From Methanospirillaceae archaeon (GTDB lineage: Archaea; Halobacteriota; Methanomicrobia; Methanomicrobiales; Methanospirillaceae): a stretch of 64,000 nt of DNA. Each line of letters opens with the position of its first letter. Positions within the stretch are counted from its first letter, which is position 1. This document shows positions 44,773 to 55,288 of this stretch, in pieces. The stretch lies in contig JAFGOM010000048.1 in assembly GCA_016926505.1 (NCBI GenBank), positions 19,803 to 83,802 of the forward strand. Direction: 5' to 3'. A program made the position numbers and the translations under genes. Below the pieces are notes generated by a model. The model saw nothing but the letters and a program-made list of their open reading frames with translations, was not told where the DNA came from and ran no database searches.

Positions 44773-47700
44773 TCAGATCCCGATACCGGCAAGGGTTCCG
44801 GACTTGTTCAAAAAAGTCCAGTATCCCTGCTGCGGGTACATGAGGCGGGAATCAGAAAACTCTTCGTGCCCGCCGTTGATGATAGTCTCTTCGTACCGCT
44901 GTCCGCCTGCATCATACCCGATAAGGTAGATCCAGGCATCCTGCACTGACAGCATCGTATCGTGAGCGGTTGCCGGGGTTGTCTTTGCAAATCCGATGAT
45001 ATTCCAGCCTGCGAGCAGATCCCTGACAGGAGGGAGAAGGATTGGATCGGTCAGAAAGACGAGTGGGATGGTTACCGGTGTTTTCGCATAAATCCAGTAC
45101 CCAAACAGCGGTTCTATCGGGGAGTCTTTCGTGAGGATGATCCAGTCAGAGGAGGAGGGATCATAGGTCATGATGCTGTGCCCTGCAGTATCAACCTCTG
45201 CAAAGATGGCTGCAGTATCATACCCGGGTGCAAGCGTCTTTGGTGTAGAGATAAGGTTCCAGCCTGACTCCAGTGACAAAAGGAACACCTCCCCGTCAGT
45301 CACGAGGATGGTCCCTGCTGCGGTATCCTCACCCCCTTCCCCGCAAACCCGGAGGGTAACCGTATACAGACCAGGTGACTCATAGATATGGATTGGATTC
45401 TGCTCACAGGACACATTGCCGTCACCGAAGTTCCAGTTCCAGGAGGTTATTAATCCGGTCGACTGCTCGGTGAAACAGACCGTGAGGGGAGCAGGACCCG
45501 TCTGTGGATCTGCGGTAAATCCTGCCGTTATTGGTTTTGTGGGATCAGTCACCGTGATATACCCGATCTTTGTCTCCTGGTCGGCAAGTCCCCGGCGTTC
45601 AACAATAAGCGTAACCGTGTAGGTCCCTGCCTCTGTATAGGTATGGACCGGGTATTTCGTCTTATCAACCATGGTGCCGTCACCGAACTTCCAGTAGATG
45701 GCATCAGGTTCTTCACCGGTTGACTGACTGGTAAATGCAACCGTAAGCGGAACATCCCCGCTGGTAACGTTCGCGGTAAATTCAGCATCAGGATACACGG
45801 TAACCAGTTTTGTTACCGCATCGGTGCTGGTTCCGTCAGATACCTGGAGCGTTGCCGGAAAATAATTCGCATATGTATAGGTATGCGTTACTATCTGTCC
45901 TTCTCCCGGAGGAGTATAGTCACCAAAGTCCCATACCCACGTGGTTATCTCTCCGGTTGCAGAACCAATGCAGGTGATGTTAAGCGGTGCCTTTCCGGAC
46001 AGGGGCTCTATTGTTGCTTCTGCATGAAGTGGATTGTTCCAGACCGCCTTTACACTCTCATATGCGTTGATGACTCCGCCGGTTGCTACTTTATCTGCCA
46101 GCTGTCCCGATGGAGTGACAGAGGTCTTTATTGTCCGGATAATATCAAGAGCGGACGCATCAGGATCGGCAGCACTGAGAAGGGCTGCAAGACCTGACAC
46201 CTGCGGAGCGGCCATCGATGTACCCTTATAATACTCATATCCACCCTTCAGTACGGTAGAGAGGATGGCTACCCCGGGAGCGGCAACATCGACAGAATTC
46301 TTACCGTAATTCGAGAAGTATGCGAGATCCCCGTTCGAATCGATAGCTGCGGTAACGATGATATTTTCGCAGTCATACGATGCAGGATACACCGGAATCA
46401 GATCGAGATTGTAGTTCTCGTTTGATGCTGCAATAGACATGACTGCCGGTGATGCGGCAAGGGCATCATGGAGTACCTTTGAGTAGGAACCTCCACCCCA
46501 GGAGTGGTTCATGACCCGGGCACCCATCTTTGTTGCGTACAGGATTGCCTGGGCCGCATCAAAGGTATATCCACTCCCGCCGGATCCCAGGAAAGGGGCC
46601 GCCATGATCCTGACCTGCCAGTTGTAGCCGGCTACCCCGATACCATTGTTCCCGACAGCTCCGATGGTGCCGGCACAATGGGTACCATGCCCATTCTCAT
46701 CCATCGGATCAGGATCCTCGTTATTGAAGTCCCAGCCATAATAATCATCCACAAACCCGTTATTATCATCATCAATGCCGTTATCCGGAATTTCCCCGGA
46801 GTTCACCCACATGTTGGCCGCCAGATCGGGATGGGTATAATCAACACCGGTATCAACAACAGCAACGATGACATCCTGTGAACCGGTTGTCATATCCCAT
46901 GCCTGGGGTGCACTGACCGCCTGCATGCCCCATAACTGGTCATAATCGGGATCGTCAGGGACTGCAGATATCGTTACCACATAATTCGGCTCTGCATACA
47001 AAACCGCAGGATCAGCCTCGTAATAGGCGACTGCATCGGCAACCGGCATCCCGTCAGGCAGGCGTACCAGTTGTATCTCCGGTTTTCCGAAAACTGCAAG
47101 GCTCCCTATCATCTCTGCCCCGATCTTTGCATGCGCTGCAGAATAGGTCGCTTCCGTCAGAGGTCCTTTGGTATCCCCAAAGCAGACGACGACCTCGCCT
47201 TCTCCATAGGAGACTGCATTCGCGTCTGTGTCTGACTGCTGAATAATCCCGCCTGTGACAGGTTGTTCTGAGATGAGTTGATTCGTTCCGGTCGCAGGTG
47301 CTCCCTGAGCCAGACAGGAGAGATCGGTAAAGACTGCCTGGGATGAGACGATATTTTGTTCTTCTCCTGATGATAAGGCTGCATCAGGAATTATGAGATC
47401 GGGATTCTTGGCAGGAACCGGGATAAGGGAAGAGACGTCAGGGGTTGGGAGCGGTGTATCCACGGGGACATCAATTGCATTTATCGAGACGATGGAGAGT
47501 GGTGATTCTGTTCCCGGAAAATCAACCGGGAAGGAGAGAAGATCAACGGGAGCCGTATTGTTATTCTGAACAATGCTCTGTTCTGTTATGAGGGGCGAAG
47601 AGAGAGATTCGGGAGTACTGGCAGCACTCATCTGCATCTCTCCATAGGAGGGTACCGGGAGATCTGATGAGAGCGAAACAATTGAATCCGGTACAGGAGA

Positions 47701-48381
47701 GACCGAAGAACTCTCCCCGACCGGTGCCGGTGAGACAAAAAGACTCTCACGGGTCAGATCTGAACCCGGATACCCTGCATCCGGGGACGGGAGATCGGTG
47801 GCAGGAGTAATAAAACCGGTTGAGACCGGGAGGGATTTTAGAGGCTGCTCCGGTATGGTTTCGGGTTGTACAGGGACCGGCTCAAATGCTGTGTCCTGCC
47901 CTGATGATGTGAAGAACGCGCCCTTTTCAGGAAGGGACAATGATTCGTCCCCGGCAAACGATATCGCGGGATCTATCCCGAGCGGAACCACGGAAACAAC
48001 CGAAACGGGACCGGTCTCATGGATGTCATCAGGATCGAGCAGATTATCAGCCACATCTTCTGAAAAAAAACCAGGAACCGGTTCAACAGACGGTTGTGCC
48101 GGTATATTCTCTTCGAATGAAAAAACAGGCGCATTCTGGTCGTTTTCAGGATACGATGACTGATTTGAGAGTACTATCCCGGGGGGACTGATCTCCGGCC
48201 CTTGTATTTCAGATGCGTTCTGTGCAAACAAGGAAAATATACTTCCAAATCCTTCTGATGGCAGATCAGGCTGATTTTCAACGAGTACTTCATCTCCAGT
48301 ACAACCCATGCACAGGAACAGGAGGAGTATTATTGATACTACGATACCGGAAAAAATCTGCTGAATTTCTCTTCTTCTCAT
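44773..48381 (-). CDS. Large exported subtilisin-family (S8) protease with PKD domains
   Basis: A 1202-residue protein. A hydrophobic leader ends in LCMGC, so Cys27 may be lipidated. About 350 residues rich in Ser, Pro, Glu and Val form a stalk. An I9-type propeptide (GEVVVCFGD to AEPNYVVT, about 390-470) is followed by the S8 domain with Asp in VVDTGVDYTHPDL, His in NGHGTHCAGTIG and Ser in GTSMAAPQVSG. Three PKD domains follow (WDFGDYTPP, WKFGDGTMV, WNFGDGNVS), then a GWNLIS/GWNIIGF module like that of the 27451 gene. It is probably a cell-surface protease; its substrate is unknown. Confidence 0.92.
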   Translation of the reverse strand: MRRREIQQIFSGIVVSIILLLFLCMGCTGDEVLVENQPDLPSEGFGSIFSLFAQNASEIQGPEISPPGIVLSNQSSYPENDQNAPVFSFEENIPAQPSVEPVPGFFSEDVADNLLDPDDIHETGPVSVVSVVPLGIDPAISFAGDESLSLPEKGAFFTSSGQDTAFEPVPVQPETIPEQPLKSLPVSTGFITPATDLPSPDAGYPGSDLTRESLFVSPAPVGESSSVSPVPDSIVSLSSDLPVPSYGEMQMSAASTPESLSSPLITEQSIVQNNNTAPVDLLSFPVDFPGTESPLSIVSINAIDVPVDTPLPTPDVSSLIPVPAKNPDLIIPDAALSSGEEQNIVSSQAVFTDLSCLAQGAPATGTNQLISEQPVTGGIIQQSDTDANAVSYGEGEVVVCFGDTKGPLTEATYSAAHAKIGAEMIGSLAVFGKPEIQLVRLPDGMPVADAVAYYEADPAVLYAEPNYVVTISAVPDDPDYDQLWGMQAVSAPQAWDMTTGSQDVIVAVVDTGVDYTHPDLAANMWVNSGEIPDNGIDDDNNGFVDDYYGWDFNNEDPDPMDENGHGTHCAGTIGAVGNNGIGVAGYNWQVRIMAAPFLGSGGSGYTFDAAQAILYATKMGARVMNHSWGGGSYSKVLHDALAASPAVMSIAASNENYNLDLIPVYPASYDCENIIVTAAIDSNGDLAYFSNYGKNSVDVAAPGVAILSTVLKGGYEYYKGTSMAAPQVSGLAALLSAADPDASALDIIRTIKTSVTPSGQLADKVATGGVINAYESVKAVWNNPLHAEATIEPLSGKAPLNITCIGSATGEITTWVWDFGDYTPPGEGQIVTHTYTYANYFPATLQVSDGTSTDAVTKLVTVYPDAEFTANVTSGDVPLTVAFTSQSTGEEPDAIYWKFGDGTMVDKTKYPVHTYTEAGTYTVTLIVERRGLADQETKIGYITVTDPTKPITAGFTADPQTGPAPLTVCFTEQSTGLITSWNWNFGDGNVSCEQNPIHIYESPGLYTVTLRVCGEGGEDTAAGTILVTDGEVFLLSLESGWNLISTPKTLAPGYDTAAIFAEVDTAGHSIMTYDPSSSDWIILTKDSPIEPLFGYWIYAKTPVTIPLVFLTDPILLPPVRDLLAGWNIIGFAKTTPATAHDTMLSVQDAWIYLIGYDAGGQRYEETIINGGHEEFSDSRLMYPQQGYWTFLNKSGTLAGIGI

Positions 48382-48542
48382 TTTTGCCCCACTTAAAGCC
48401 TATTCTTATCTTTTTCCTGCTACTATTTGTATTTTTTTCAAAACAGAGTGTGATACCACCCAAAAAATGCAAATCAAAAGGAAAAAACGGGTTGCTGAGA
48501 ACAGAAGGTGATCCCGGATCCGGATTTCCCGGAATATGAGAG

Positions 48543-49373
48543 TTATTTTCTCTTCATCCCGGCAATATAGGCAGTAACAGCAGAACAGATGGCATCTGCA
48601 TCCCCGATGTTCTCCTCTACCTTCTGAACGATGGCAGACCCGACGATAACTCCGTCAGCTCCTGCAGAATAATAGGCATCTGCCTGCATGCGGGTACTGA
48701 TACCAAATCCCGGGGCCAGCGGGAGATTGGTATGGTTTCTGACTGTTTTAAGCAACGCAATCGATTCGGGGGCGACAATATCGCGTGCACCGGTAACCCC
48801 GCAGACTGTCACCAGGTAAATAAAACCCCGTGCATACGATACTATCTTCTGTATCCGGTCCGGGGAGGTTGTCGGGGTTACCATCATTATTGGATCGATA
48901 CCATGGGCATCTGCAGCAGCGATATACTCTGCTGCCTCTTCTACCGGAACATCAGCGACCAGGATCCCGTTCACCCCGGCAGCAGCTGCTTCCCGGTAAA
49001 ACCGGTCTATCCCCCTGCGATACACCATGTTTGCATATACCAAAAGGACGAGGGGAACATCTGATTCCCTTACAATATCGGTAACAAGTGAGAAAAGGCG
49101 ATCCGTATTCATACCTGACCTGATAGCCCTCCCGTCAGCGAGCTGTATTGTCGGCCCGTCTGCAACCGGATCAGAGAACGGAACACCGAGCTCTAATATA
49201 TCAGTGCCTGCCTCTATCATCGCACGGGCAATCCTCCTGCTGGTATCGTAATCCGGATCCCCTGCCACGGTAAACCCGATAAAAAGCGGGCGTCCTTCCT
49301 TTTTTCCTTTCTCAAATGCAGCCGCGATTTTTCCGGAACTGGTTTTTTTCTCTCCTGCATTCTGTTCGGTCAT
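48543..49373 (-). CDS. trpA: Tryptophan synthase alpha subunit
   Basis: A 276-residue TIM-barrel subunit that splits indole-3-glycerol phosphate into indole and glyceraldehyde phosphate and passes indole to TrpB. The catalytic acids are Glu61 ([12 protein letters not shown]) and Asp72 (DPVADGP). The phosphate site GFGIST and the C-terminal [12 protein letters not shown] are present. It is the last gene of the trp operon and overlaps trpB by ATGA. Confidence 0.95.
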   Translation of the reverse strand: MTEQNAGEKKTSSGKIAAAFEKGKKEGRPLFIGFTVAGDPDYDTSRRIARAMIEAGTDILELGVPFSDPVADGPTIQLADGRAIRSGMNTDRLFSLVTDIVRESDVPLVLLVYANMVYRRGIDRFYREAAAAGVNGILVADVPVEEAAEYIAAADAHGIDPIMMVTPTTSPDRIQKIVSYARGFIYLVTVCGVTGARDIVAPESIALLKTVRNHTNLPLAPGFGISTRMQADAYYSAGADGVIVGSAIVQKVEENIGDADAICSAVTAYIAGMKRK

Positions 49374-50575
49374 AACCGGTCCCCCATGATCTGCATTACC
49401 GTCCCGACATCCTTGTCACCACGGCCGGAAAGGTTGATTATCATGATATGGTTTTCCGGTAATTCCGGACCCAGCTTTCTCGCATATGCAATTGCATGGG
49501 ATGACTCAAGAGCAGGAACGATACCCTCCATCCGTGAGAGGTACAAAAAGGCATCAAGTGCCTCGGTATCGGTAACCGCCTCGTACCGCACCCTTCCGGC
49601 ATCTTTGAGCATTGCATGCTCCGGCCCGACCCCGGGGTAATCAAGACCGGCAGAGATACTGTGTGACTCGGTAACCTGCCCGTAATTGTCAGAGAGCAGA
49701 TATGAGAACGCACCGTGAAGGATACCGGGTGTCCCCTTACAGAGGGTTGCTCCGTGCCTCGCAGACAGGCCTTCCCCTCCGGCCTCCACACCCCAGAGTG
49801 CCACATCATCATGAAGAAAGGGATAAAATATCCCGATAGCGTTTGAACCGCCCCCGACACAGGCGATGATACAATCGGGAAGTCTTCCTTCCTTCTGCAG
49901 AATCTGCTCTCTCGTTTCTTTTCCAATCACTGACTGAAAATCACGCACAATCCGCGGGAACGGATAGGGTCCGACGACTGATCCGATGAGATAGTGGGTA
50001 TGCCCGACCGTTGCAACCCAGTTCCGTAATGCCTCATTTGTCGCGTCTTTGAGTGTTTTTGTCCCACAAGAGACCGGGATAACCCGTGCTCCAAGCATCT
50101 TCATCCGTGCCACATTAAGAGCCTGGCGGACACAGTCGGTCTCTCCCATAAAGACATCAACCGAGAGGTTTAATGCTGCCCCGACAATGGCTGTTGCCAC
50201 GCCGTGCTGTCCTGCACCGGTCTCGGCAATCAGGCGTTTCTTTCCCATGTACCGGGCCAGTAATGCCTGGCCAAGCGCATTATTAATCTTATGGGCACCG
50301 GAATGCAGAAGATCCTCACGTTTTAAGTACACCCTGCACCCAAGGTCGGCAGATACCCGGGGACAGTATGTCAGGGGTGTTTTTCTCCCGGCAAATTCCT
50401 GCAGGTACAGATCCAGCTCAGCACAAAATGCCGGATCATTACTGGCATGCAGATAGGCATCTTCGAGCTCAGATAGAGCTGCCATGAGCGTTTCAGGGAC
50501 ATACTGTCCGCCATATTGACCAAAAAGGGTCCTCTCCCGGGAAGTACCGGTATTACCGGTGCCGGTATTCGTCAT
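49370..50575 (-). CDS. trpB: Tryptophan synthase beta subunit
   Basis: A 401-residue PLP enzyme that condenses indole with serine. It shows [13 protein letters not shown] at the start, PLP lysine K96 in [21 protein letters not shown], and the phosphate-binding [10 protein letters not shown]. Length and motifs fit TrpB1, the form that pairs with TrpA, not the longer TrpB2. It shares one base with the trpF stop. Confidence 0.96.
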   Translation of the reverse strand: MTNTGTGNTGTSRERTLFGQYGGQYVPETLMAALSELEDAYLHASNDPAFCAELDLYLQEFAGRKTPLTYCPRVSADLGCRVYLKREDLLHSGAHKINNALGQALLARYMGKKRLIAETGAGQHGVATAIVGAALNLSVDVFMGETDCVRQALNVARMKMLGARVIPVSCGTKTLKDATNEALRNWVATVGHTHYLIGSVVGPYPFPRIVRDFQSVIGKETREQILQKEGRLPDCIIACVGGGSNAIGIFYPFLHDDVALWGVEAGGEGLSARHGATLCKGTPGILHGAFSYLLSDNYGQVTESHSISAGLDYPGVGPEHAMLKDAGRVRYEAVTDTEALDAFLYLSRMEGIVPALESSHAIAYARKLGPELPENHIMIINLSGRGDKDVGTVMQIMGDRL

Positions 50576-51144
50576 CAGCAGACCTCCCGGGCATTCCTGA
50601 TAAAGGCCTCTACCAGTGCGTGATCTTTTATTCCCGGTGCAGACTCAACACCGGATGCCACATCCACGGCATAGGGCTGTATCGTTCGCACCGCGAAAGA
50701 GACGGTATCAGGTGTCAGACCTCCGGCAAGGATGACCGGTACCTCTGCCCTGCTTCTGACCTGCCGTACAAACTCCTCGTCATAAGCAACTCCGCAGCCA
50801 TGGCTTGCATCAATGATGAGAGCATCGGCATCTTCAGGGATCGTATCTCCCTGCCTGACTGACCTGATGACCCTGACACCTGCCGACTCCGGTACCCGAA
50901 GCGGGTGCGAGAGCTGAACTGCATCAGGATGTACCGAGAGAATCCTCTTTAATTCCCCGGGATCTTTCGTATGGGACACACAGACCCGTGTCAGGAACGG
51001 ACCGGCCGATGCAAATATATCCTTCGCACGCTCCGGGCTGATGAGTCGCTTCGATTCAGAGAAGAGAATAACACCGATTGCATCAGCACCTGCCTTCTCT
51101 GCAAAGACAGCATCAAGGGGGCGGGTAATACCACATATCTTCAC
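50575..51144 (-). CDS. trpF: Phosphoribosylanthranilate isomerase
   Basis: A 189-residue TIM barrel beginning MKICGITRP, with the catalytic Cys at 4 and [11 protein letters not shown]. The later [10 protein letters not shown] and VDVASGVE phosphate-site segments are present. It converts PRA to CdRP. It is slightly shorter than bacterial enzymes but complete, and is coupled to trpC by an ATGA overlap. Confidence 0.94.
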   Translation of the reverse strand: MKICGITRPLDAVFAEKAGADAIGVILFSESKRLISPERAKDIFASAGPFLTRVCVSHTKDPGELKRILSVHPDAVQLSHPLRVPESAGVRVIRSVRQGDTIPEDADALIIDASHGCGVAYDEEFVRQVRSRAEVPVILAGGLTPDTVSFAVRTIQPYAVDVASGVESAPGIKDHALVEAFIRNAREVC

Positions 51145-51896
51145 GCGTATACGAATCCCTCCAGACGTTTCTGTGGATTATGTGCTGCCATAATGGATGA
51201 ACCGATCAGGTAGGCATCGGCATATGCATCCAAATACCTGACATCACAGGGCCATACAAGTCCGCTCTCAGATACGACAAGCCTCCCTGCCTGTCTGAGT
51301 ATCGGGGAGAGCTCGAGCGTTTTTGATACATTGATCGTGAGCGTGGTAAGATCCCGGTTGTTGATCCCGATCATCTCTGCACCGCTTGCAATGGCACAGA
51401 GAGCTTCCTGCCGGTTCCTCACCTCTACCAGCGGTTCAATCCCGAGCGCAACTGACTGCTTAACAAACGAGGAGAGCCGGTCACCAAGAACCCCTGCAAT
51501 GAGGAGGACTGCATCGGCACCAAGAGACCGGGTCTCGTATAACTGCTTCCCGTCAATGATGAAGTCTTTTCTGAGTATGGGAAGGTTCGTCTCTTCTTTT
51601 ACGATCCGAATCGTATCAGTACTGCCTCCAAAGAAGTACGGTTCGGTAAGAACCGATACAGCACTCGCTCCCCCATCCTCAAATACACGTGCCAGTGCCC
51701 GGATATCAGGATTTTCCTTAATACACCCCTTGGATGGAGAAGAAAATTTCATCTCTGCAATAACTGCCTTTTTGTATCTGACGTTTGAGAGGGTACTCAC
51801 AAAAGCACGCCTGTCACCTTCGTATCCTTCGGAAACGGTAGCAGGAAGATGCATAACCCGTTCCCCGGTTCTTCTTACAATATCATCAAGAATCAT
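51141..51896 (-). CDS. trpC: Indole-3-glycerol phosphate synthase
   Basis: A 251-residue TIM barrel. It shows VIAEMKFSSPSKG (substrate Lys), LRKDFIID, GADAVLLIA, IGINNRDLTTL and VSESGL, the standard TrpC set. It closes the indole ring of CdRP. It overlaps trpD by ATGA and is a separate protein here rather than a TrpCF fusion. Confidence 0.95.
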   Translation of the reverse strand: MILDDIVRRTGERVMHLPATVSEGYEGDRRAFVSTLSNVRYKKAVIAEMKFSSPSKGCIKENPDIRALARVFEDGGASAVSVLTEPYFFGGSTDTIRIVKEETNLPILRKDFIIDGKQLYETRSLGADAVLLIAGVLGDRLSSFVKQSVALGIEPLVEVRNRQEALCAIASGAEMIGINNRDLTTLTINVSKTLELSPILRQAGRLVVSESGLVWPCDVRYLDAYADAYLIGSSIMAAHNPQKRLEGFVYA

Positions 51897-52915
51897 GATG
51901 CCTGCCCGGATGCTTCAATCAGCTGATCCAGTTTTCGTTGTGCTGCTCCGGTCCGGAGCATTATTTTTGCTTTCTTTATTCCCTCTGTCATATCAGGAGA
52001 GCCTCCGGCAAGGTATATTGCTGCACCGGCATTGACCGCGATGATATCACTGACCGGTCCCGGGGTTCCGGCAAACACAGATCGAAGTTTTTCTGCGTTT
52101 GTTGCCGGATCGCCACCGGCAAGGGTCTCTTCGGGAGCATATAAAAACCCGTAATCGCGGCAGTCAAGGGTATACATCTCTACCATACCATCTTTGAGTT
52201 CTGCCACCGTCGTCTTTCCGGTGATGGTTATCTCATCAAGTCCTTCTCCATGGACAACCATTGCATGGGAAAGACCGAGATCACAGAGAACATGTGCCAG
52301 GGGGAGGCAGAGCAATGGATCGTATACCCCCAGGAGCTGGGCTGTTGCCCCGGCCGGGTTTGAGAGCGGTCCGAGCACATTAAAGACGCTCCGAAATCCA
52401 ATCTCCCTGCGGGCACGGGCAACATATCTCATTGCAGGATGATAGACCGGGGCAAACAAAAACCCGATCCCGATATCAGCAATGATCTCTGCAACCCGCC
52501 GGGGGGGGATATCTATCCTGACACCAAGTGCCTCGAGGATGTCTGCCGATCCACAGGATCCTGATGCACTTCTGTTCCCGTGTTTTACGACACAGACACC
52601 CGCGGCTGCTGCAACAAAGGCTGCTGCCGTACTGATGTTGATAGTATGTTTCCCGTCTCCGCCGGTACCGCAGGTATCAACACGCATGCATGAACCGGCA
52701 GGGGATATTGGTACCGCATGGTTTCTCATTACCCGGGCAAATGCAGATATCTCTTCAATAGTCTCTCCTTTCATGTGCAGAGCTGTCAGAAATGCTCCAA
52801 TCTGCGCATCGGTTGCGTTGCCATCCATGATATGCTGCATCACTGATACCGCTTCATTTTTTGAGAGATCATTGCCCCTGACAATGCGGGCTATCATTTC
52901 CTGCATCATCGGCAC
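51893..52915 (-). CDS. trpD: Anthranilate phosphoribosyltransferase
   Basis: A 340-residue enzyme transferring phosphoribosyl from PRPP to anthranilate. It shows DTCGTGGDGKHTINIST and KHGNRSASGSCGSAD (the PRPP and anthranilate sites), FAPVYHPAM, VFNVLGPLSNPA and HGEGLDE. I use GTG 52915, which overlaps trpG by 10 nt; an ATG at 52909 two codons later is an alternative. Confidence 0.95.
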   Translation of the reverse strand: MPMMQEMIARIVRGNDLSKNEAVSVMQHIMDGNATDAQIGAFLTALHMKGETIEEISAFARVMRNHAVPISPAGSCMRVDTCGTGGDGKHTINISTAAAFVAAAAGVCVVKHGNRSASGSCGSADILEALGVRIDIPPRRVAEIIADIGIGFLFAPVYHPAMRYVARARREIGFRSVFNVLGPLSNPAGATAQLLGVYDPLLCLPLAHVLCDLGLSHAMVVHGEGLDEITITGKTTVAELKDGMVEMYTLDCRDYGFLYAPEETLAGGDPATNAEKLRSVFAGTPGPVSDIIAVNAGAAIYLAGGSPDMTEGIKKAKIMLRTGAAQRKLDQLIEASGQAS

Positions 52916-53487
52916 CTCACCCCGTCAAAGAGGAAATTGGAGAGGATTGCTCTCCCCTGCCGGGTCATGATACTCTCGGGATGGAACTGGATCCCGTATA
53001 TCGGGTACCTGCGGTGCTCAACTCCCATCACGTATCCGTCATCGGTACTCCGTGCAGTAACCACGAGGTCAGAAGGCAGGGTTGCCTCGTCCACGATTAA
53101 AGAATGATACCGGGTAGCAGGAAACGGGGACACAACCCCTTCAAAGATGCCGGATCCGGTATGCGATATCTCTGATGTCTTTCCATGCATCAGGTGGAAA
53201 GCCCGGATTATCTCTGCATGACCGGCTGCACAGATGGTCTGGTGACCCAGACAGACTCCCAGTGTGGGAACATCATGGCTCATTTTCTGTACGATATCCT
53301 GACAGATACCACTCTCCTTTGGAGTTCCCGGCCCTGGTGAGAGAATGATACGATCCGGACCAAGATCTTCTGCCTCACGTAACGGTCTGTCAGAGGTGAT
53401 AACATCTGCCTTAACACCAAGTTCTCCGGCAAGCTGGTATAAATTATAGGTAAAACTGTCATAACAGTCAATGATTAACAAGTTCAT
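52906..53487 (-). CDS. trpG: Anthranilate synthase glutaminase subunit
   Basis: A 193-residue class I glutamine amidotransferase. It shows IIDCYDSFTYN, LSPGPGTPKESG, the nucleophile Cys in GVCLGHQ, and the His-Glu pair in QFHPESI. It feeds ammonia to TrpE. Its start overlaps the trpE stop by ATGA. The trp context makes TrpG more likely than PabA. Confidence 0.95.
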   Translation of the reverse strand: MNLLIIDCYDSFTYNLYQLAGELGVKADVITSDRPLREAEDLGPDRIILSPGPGTPKESGICQDIVQKMSHDVPTLGVCLGHQTICAAGHAEIIRAFHLMHGKTSEISHTGSGIFEGVVSPFPATRYHSLIVDEATLPSDLVVTARSTDDGYVMGVEHRRYPIYGIQFHPESIMTRQGRAILSNFLFDGVRCR

Positions 53488-55019
53488 GATACCCCTCCGG
53501 CAAGCTGTAATGCGGTTATGAGGGCCTGCGCCTTCTGTTCGGTCTCTTTAAATTCACGATCCGGCACTGAATCTGCAACGATTCCTGCTCCGGTCGAGAG
53601 AGTCATAATTCCGTTCTCTGCGATGACGGTTCGTATTGCGATAGCCATGTCCATATTCCCGTTGAATCCAACATACCCGACTGCACCGCCATACAACCCC
53701 CGTGCCACCGGTTCCAGGTCATCAATAATCTGCATAGCCCTGACTTTCGGGGCTCCGGAGAGGGTACCTGCAGGGAAACAGGATTGTAACGCATCAATGC
53801 AGTCATATTCTTCACAAAGCCGGCCTGTTACGGTCGAGACGATGTGCTGTACATGCGAAAACTTCTCTATCTTCATGAAATCATCGACATGAATGCTCCC
53901 GAATTCACAAACACGCCCGATATCATTGCGTGCGAGATCGACCAGCATCAGGTGTTCTGCCCGTTCCTTCTCATCAGAGAGGAGATCCCGTGATAAATCC
54001 TCATCTTCTGCCGGTGTTGTTCCCCGCGGGCGGGTACCGGCAATCGGAACGGTCGTGACAATCCCGTCAAGAACCTGAACCAGCATTTCAGGACTCGAAC
54101 CAATGATATACTGGTCAGGAAACCCGATATAATACATGTAAGGGCCGGGATTTATCCTCCTTACCACCCCATACAGGGAAAGAGGATCACCAGAGAAGGG
54201 ATAGGTCAGCCGGCGGGAGAGAACTGCCTGGAAAATATCACCTGCCCGGATGTACTCCTGGACAACAGTAACTGCCTCTTGATATCCTTCCCGGGAGAGC
54301 GACACGCCGGAGGGTACCATCTCTTCCGGTACTCCCCCTTTTTTCTGTTCTTCTCCTCGCTCTCCTTTGGCTGCAGTGCAACTGCAGACTGAACGGTACA
54401 GGGATTCGATACTCTGGTATGCTTTCTCGTAGATGACAGACGGATCTGCACCTTTATCAAGTATCGGGCTGTGAAAGATGAGAAGCGAGTTTTTTTCATA
54501 ATCAAAGGTGATACCTTCGGTTACGAGCATAACCCTGATAACCGGGGTAGTATTATTCTCCTTTTTCTCTCTTCGCACCTGGGGATAGAGATAGTACACC
54601 AGATCATAGGAACAGTACCCGACAAACCCGCCAAGAAACCGTGTTTCCGTATCTTCTGATGGAAACTGCGAGATTATCTCACGAAGGCACGAGAGAGGAT
54701 CCCTGTTTTTTAAAGCAGTATTTGAGAAGAGAGCGTTATTTCCTTCAATCTCAACCGTATCGGTAATCGTAATGATTGCATCGGGTTTTCCGCCAAGAAA
54801 CGAGTACGAAGCCTCCCGGGGCTCACCCTTCATCGACTCGAGTAAGAAACCTTCTCTTCCAAAGATCTCTGCAAACATCCGACAGGGTGAGATATCAGGC
54901 ATCGGGATGGTTGTATAGAGGGGAACAATCACCGGCCTGCTGCTCTCCTGTACAATCTTTGAAAATTCTGTACTGGTATAATTGAGTCTCATCAGATTCT
55001 GTTTTCTATTTGTGTCCAT
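53484..55019 (-). CDS. trpE: Anthranilate synthase component I
   Basis: A 511-residue chorismate-using enzyme, first gene of the operon. LLESMKGEPREASYSFLG (near 58-75) contains the LLES element that forms the tryptophan feedback site in TrpE. The catalytic half has PIAGTRPRG, RAEHLMLVDLARNDIGRV, AGTLSGAPKVRAM and the C-terminal STGAGIVADS. Feedback inhibition by Trp is therefore likely. The start is ATG 55019, supported by an AGGTGATG site about 12 nt upstream; an in-frame ATG at 54992 lacks one. Confidence 0.95.
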   Translation of the reverse strand: MDTNRKQNLMRLNYTSTEFSKIVQESSRPVIVPLYTTIPMPDISPCRMFAEIFGREGFLLESMKGEPREASYSFLGGKPDAIITITDTVEIEGNNALFSNTALKNRDPLSCLREIISQFPSEDTETRFLGGFVGYCSYDLVYYLYPQVRREKKENNTTPVIRVMLVTEGITFDYEKNSLLIFHSPILDKGADPSVIYEKAYQSIESLYRSVCSCTAAKGERGEEQKKGGVPEEMVPSGVSLSREGYQEAVTVVQEYIRAGDIFQAVLSRRLTYPFSGDPLSLYGVVRRINPGPYMYYIGFPDQYIIGSSPEMLVQVLDGIVTTVPIAGTRPRGTTPAEDEDLSRDLLSDEKERAEHLMLVDLARNDIGRVCEFGSIHVDDFMKIEKFSHVQHIVSTVTGRLCEEYDCIDALQSCFPAGTLSGAPKVRAMQIIDDLEPVARGLYGGAVGYVGFNGNMDMAIAIRTVIAENGIMTLSTGAGIVADSVPDREFKETEQKAQALITALQLAGGVS

Positions 55020-55095
55020 TCCACCGGCATCACCTGGTATCTCCGGCGGTTAAGCCGGATGTTTATGCTCACTATTGCAATATAGTGTTAGCTGA

Positions 55096-55112
55096 TGTAC
55101 ATATATATACAT
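55096..55112 (-). promoter_or_regulatory. trp promoter: TATA box containing a TGTACA motif
   Basis: The minus strand reads an ATGTATATATATGTACAT-like run, a strong TATA box about 80 nt before trpE. The embedded TGTACA (55096-55101) equals the TRP-box core bound by TrpY in Methanothermobacter. Whether TrpY exists in this organism is not shown here. A small hairpin (TCCGGC/GCCGGA) follows in the leader near 55040-55060. Confidence 0.5.
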
Positions 55113-55288
55113 TATGGCTATTTTTGTCTCCCTCCTCACCTTTCACTACCTTTTCAGAATCACCGGTCCGCTGCAGGAAAAGATAAAAGAAACGAGAAGA
55201 CTGAACCGGTTTTCTTCTGCCGGGAGATAACCAAAAAGCCGGCATGCAGAACCCCTGACTTATCATCTTGTATGACCTATCTGGTACC

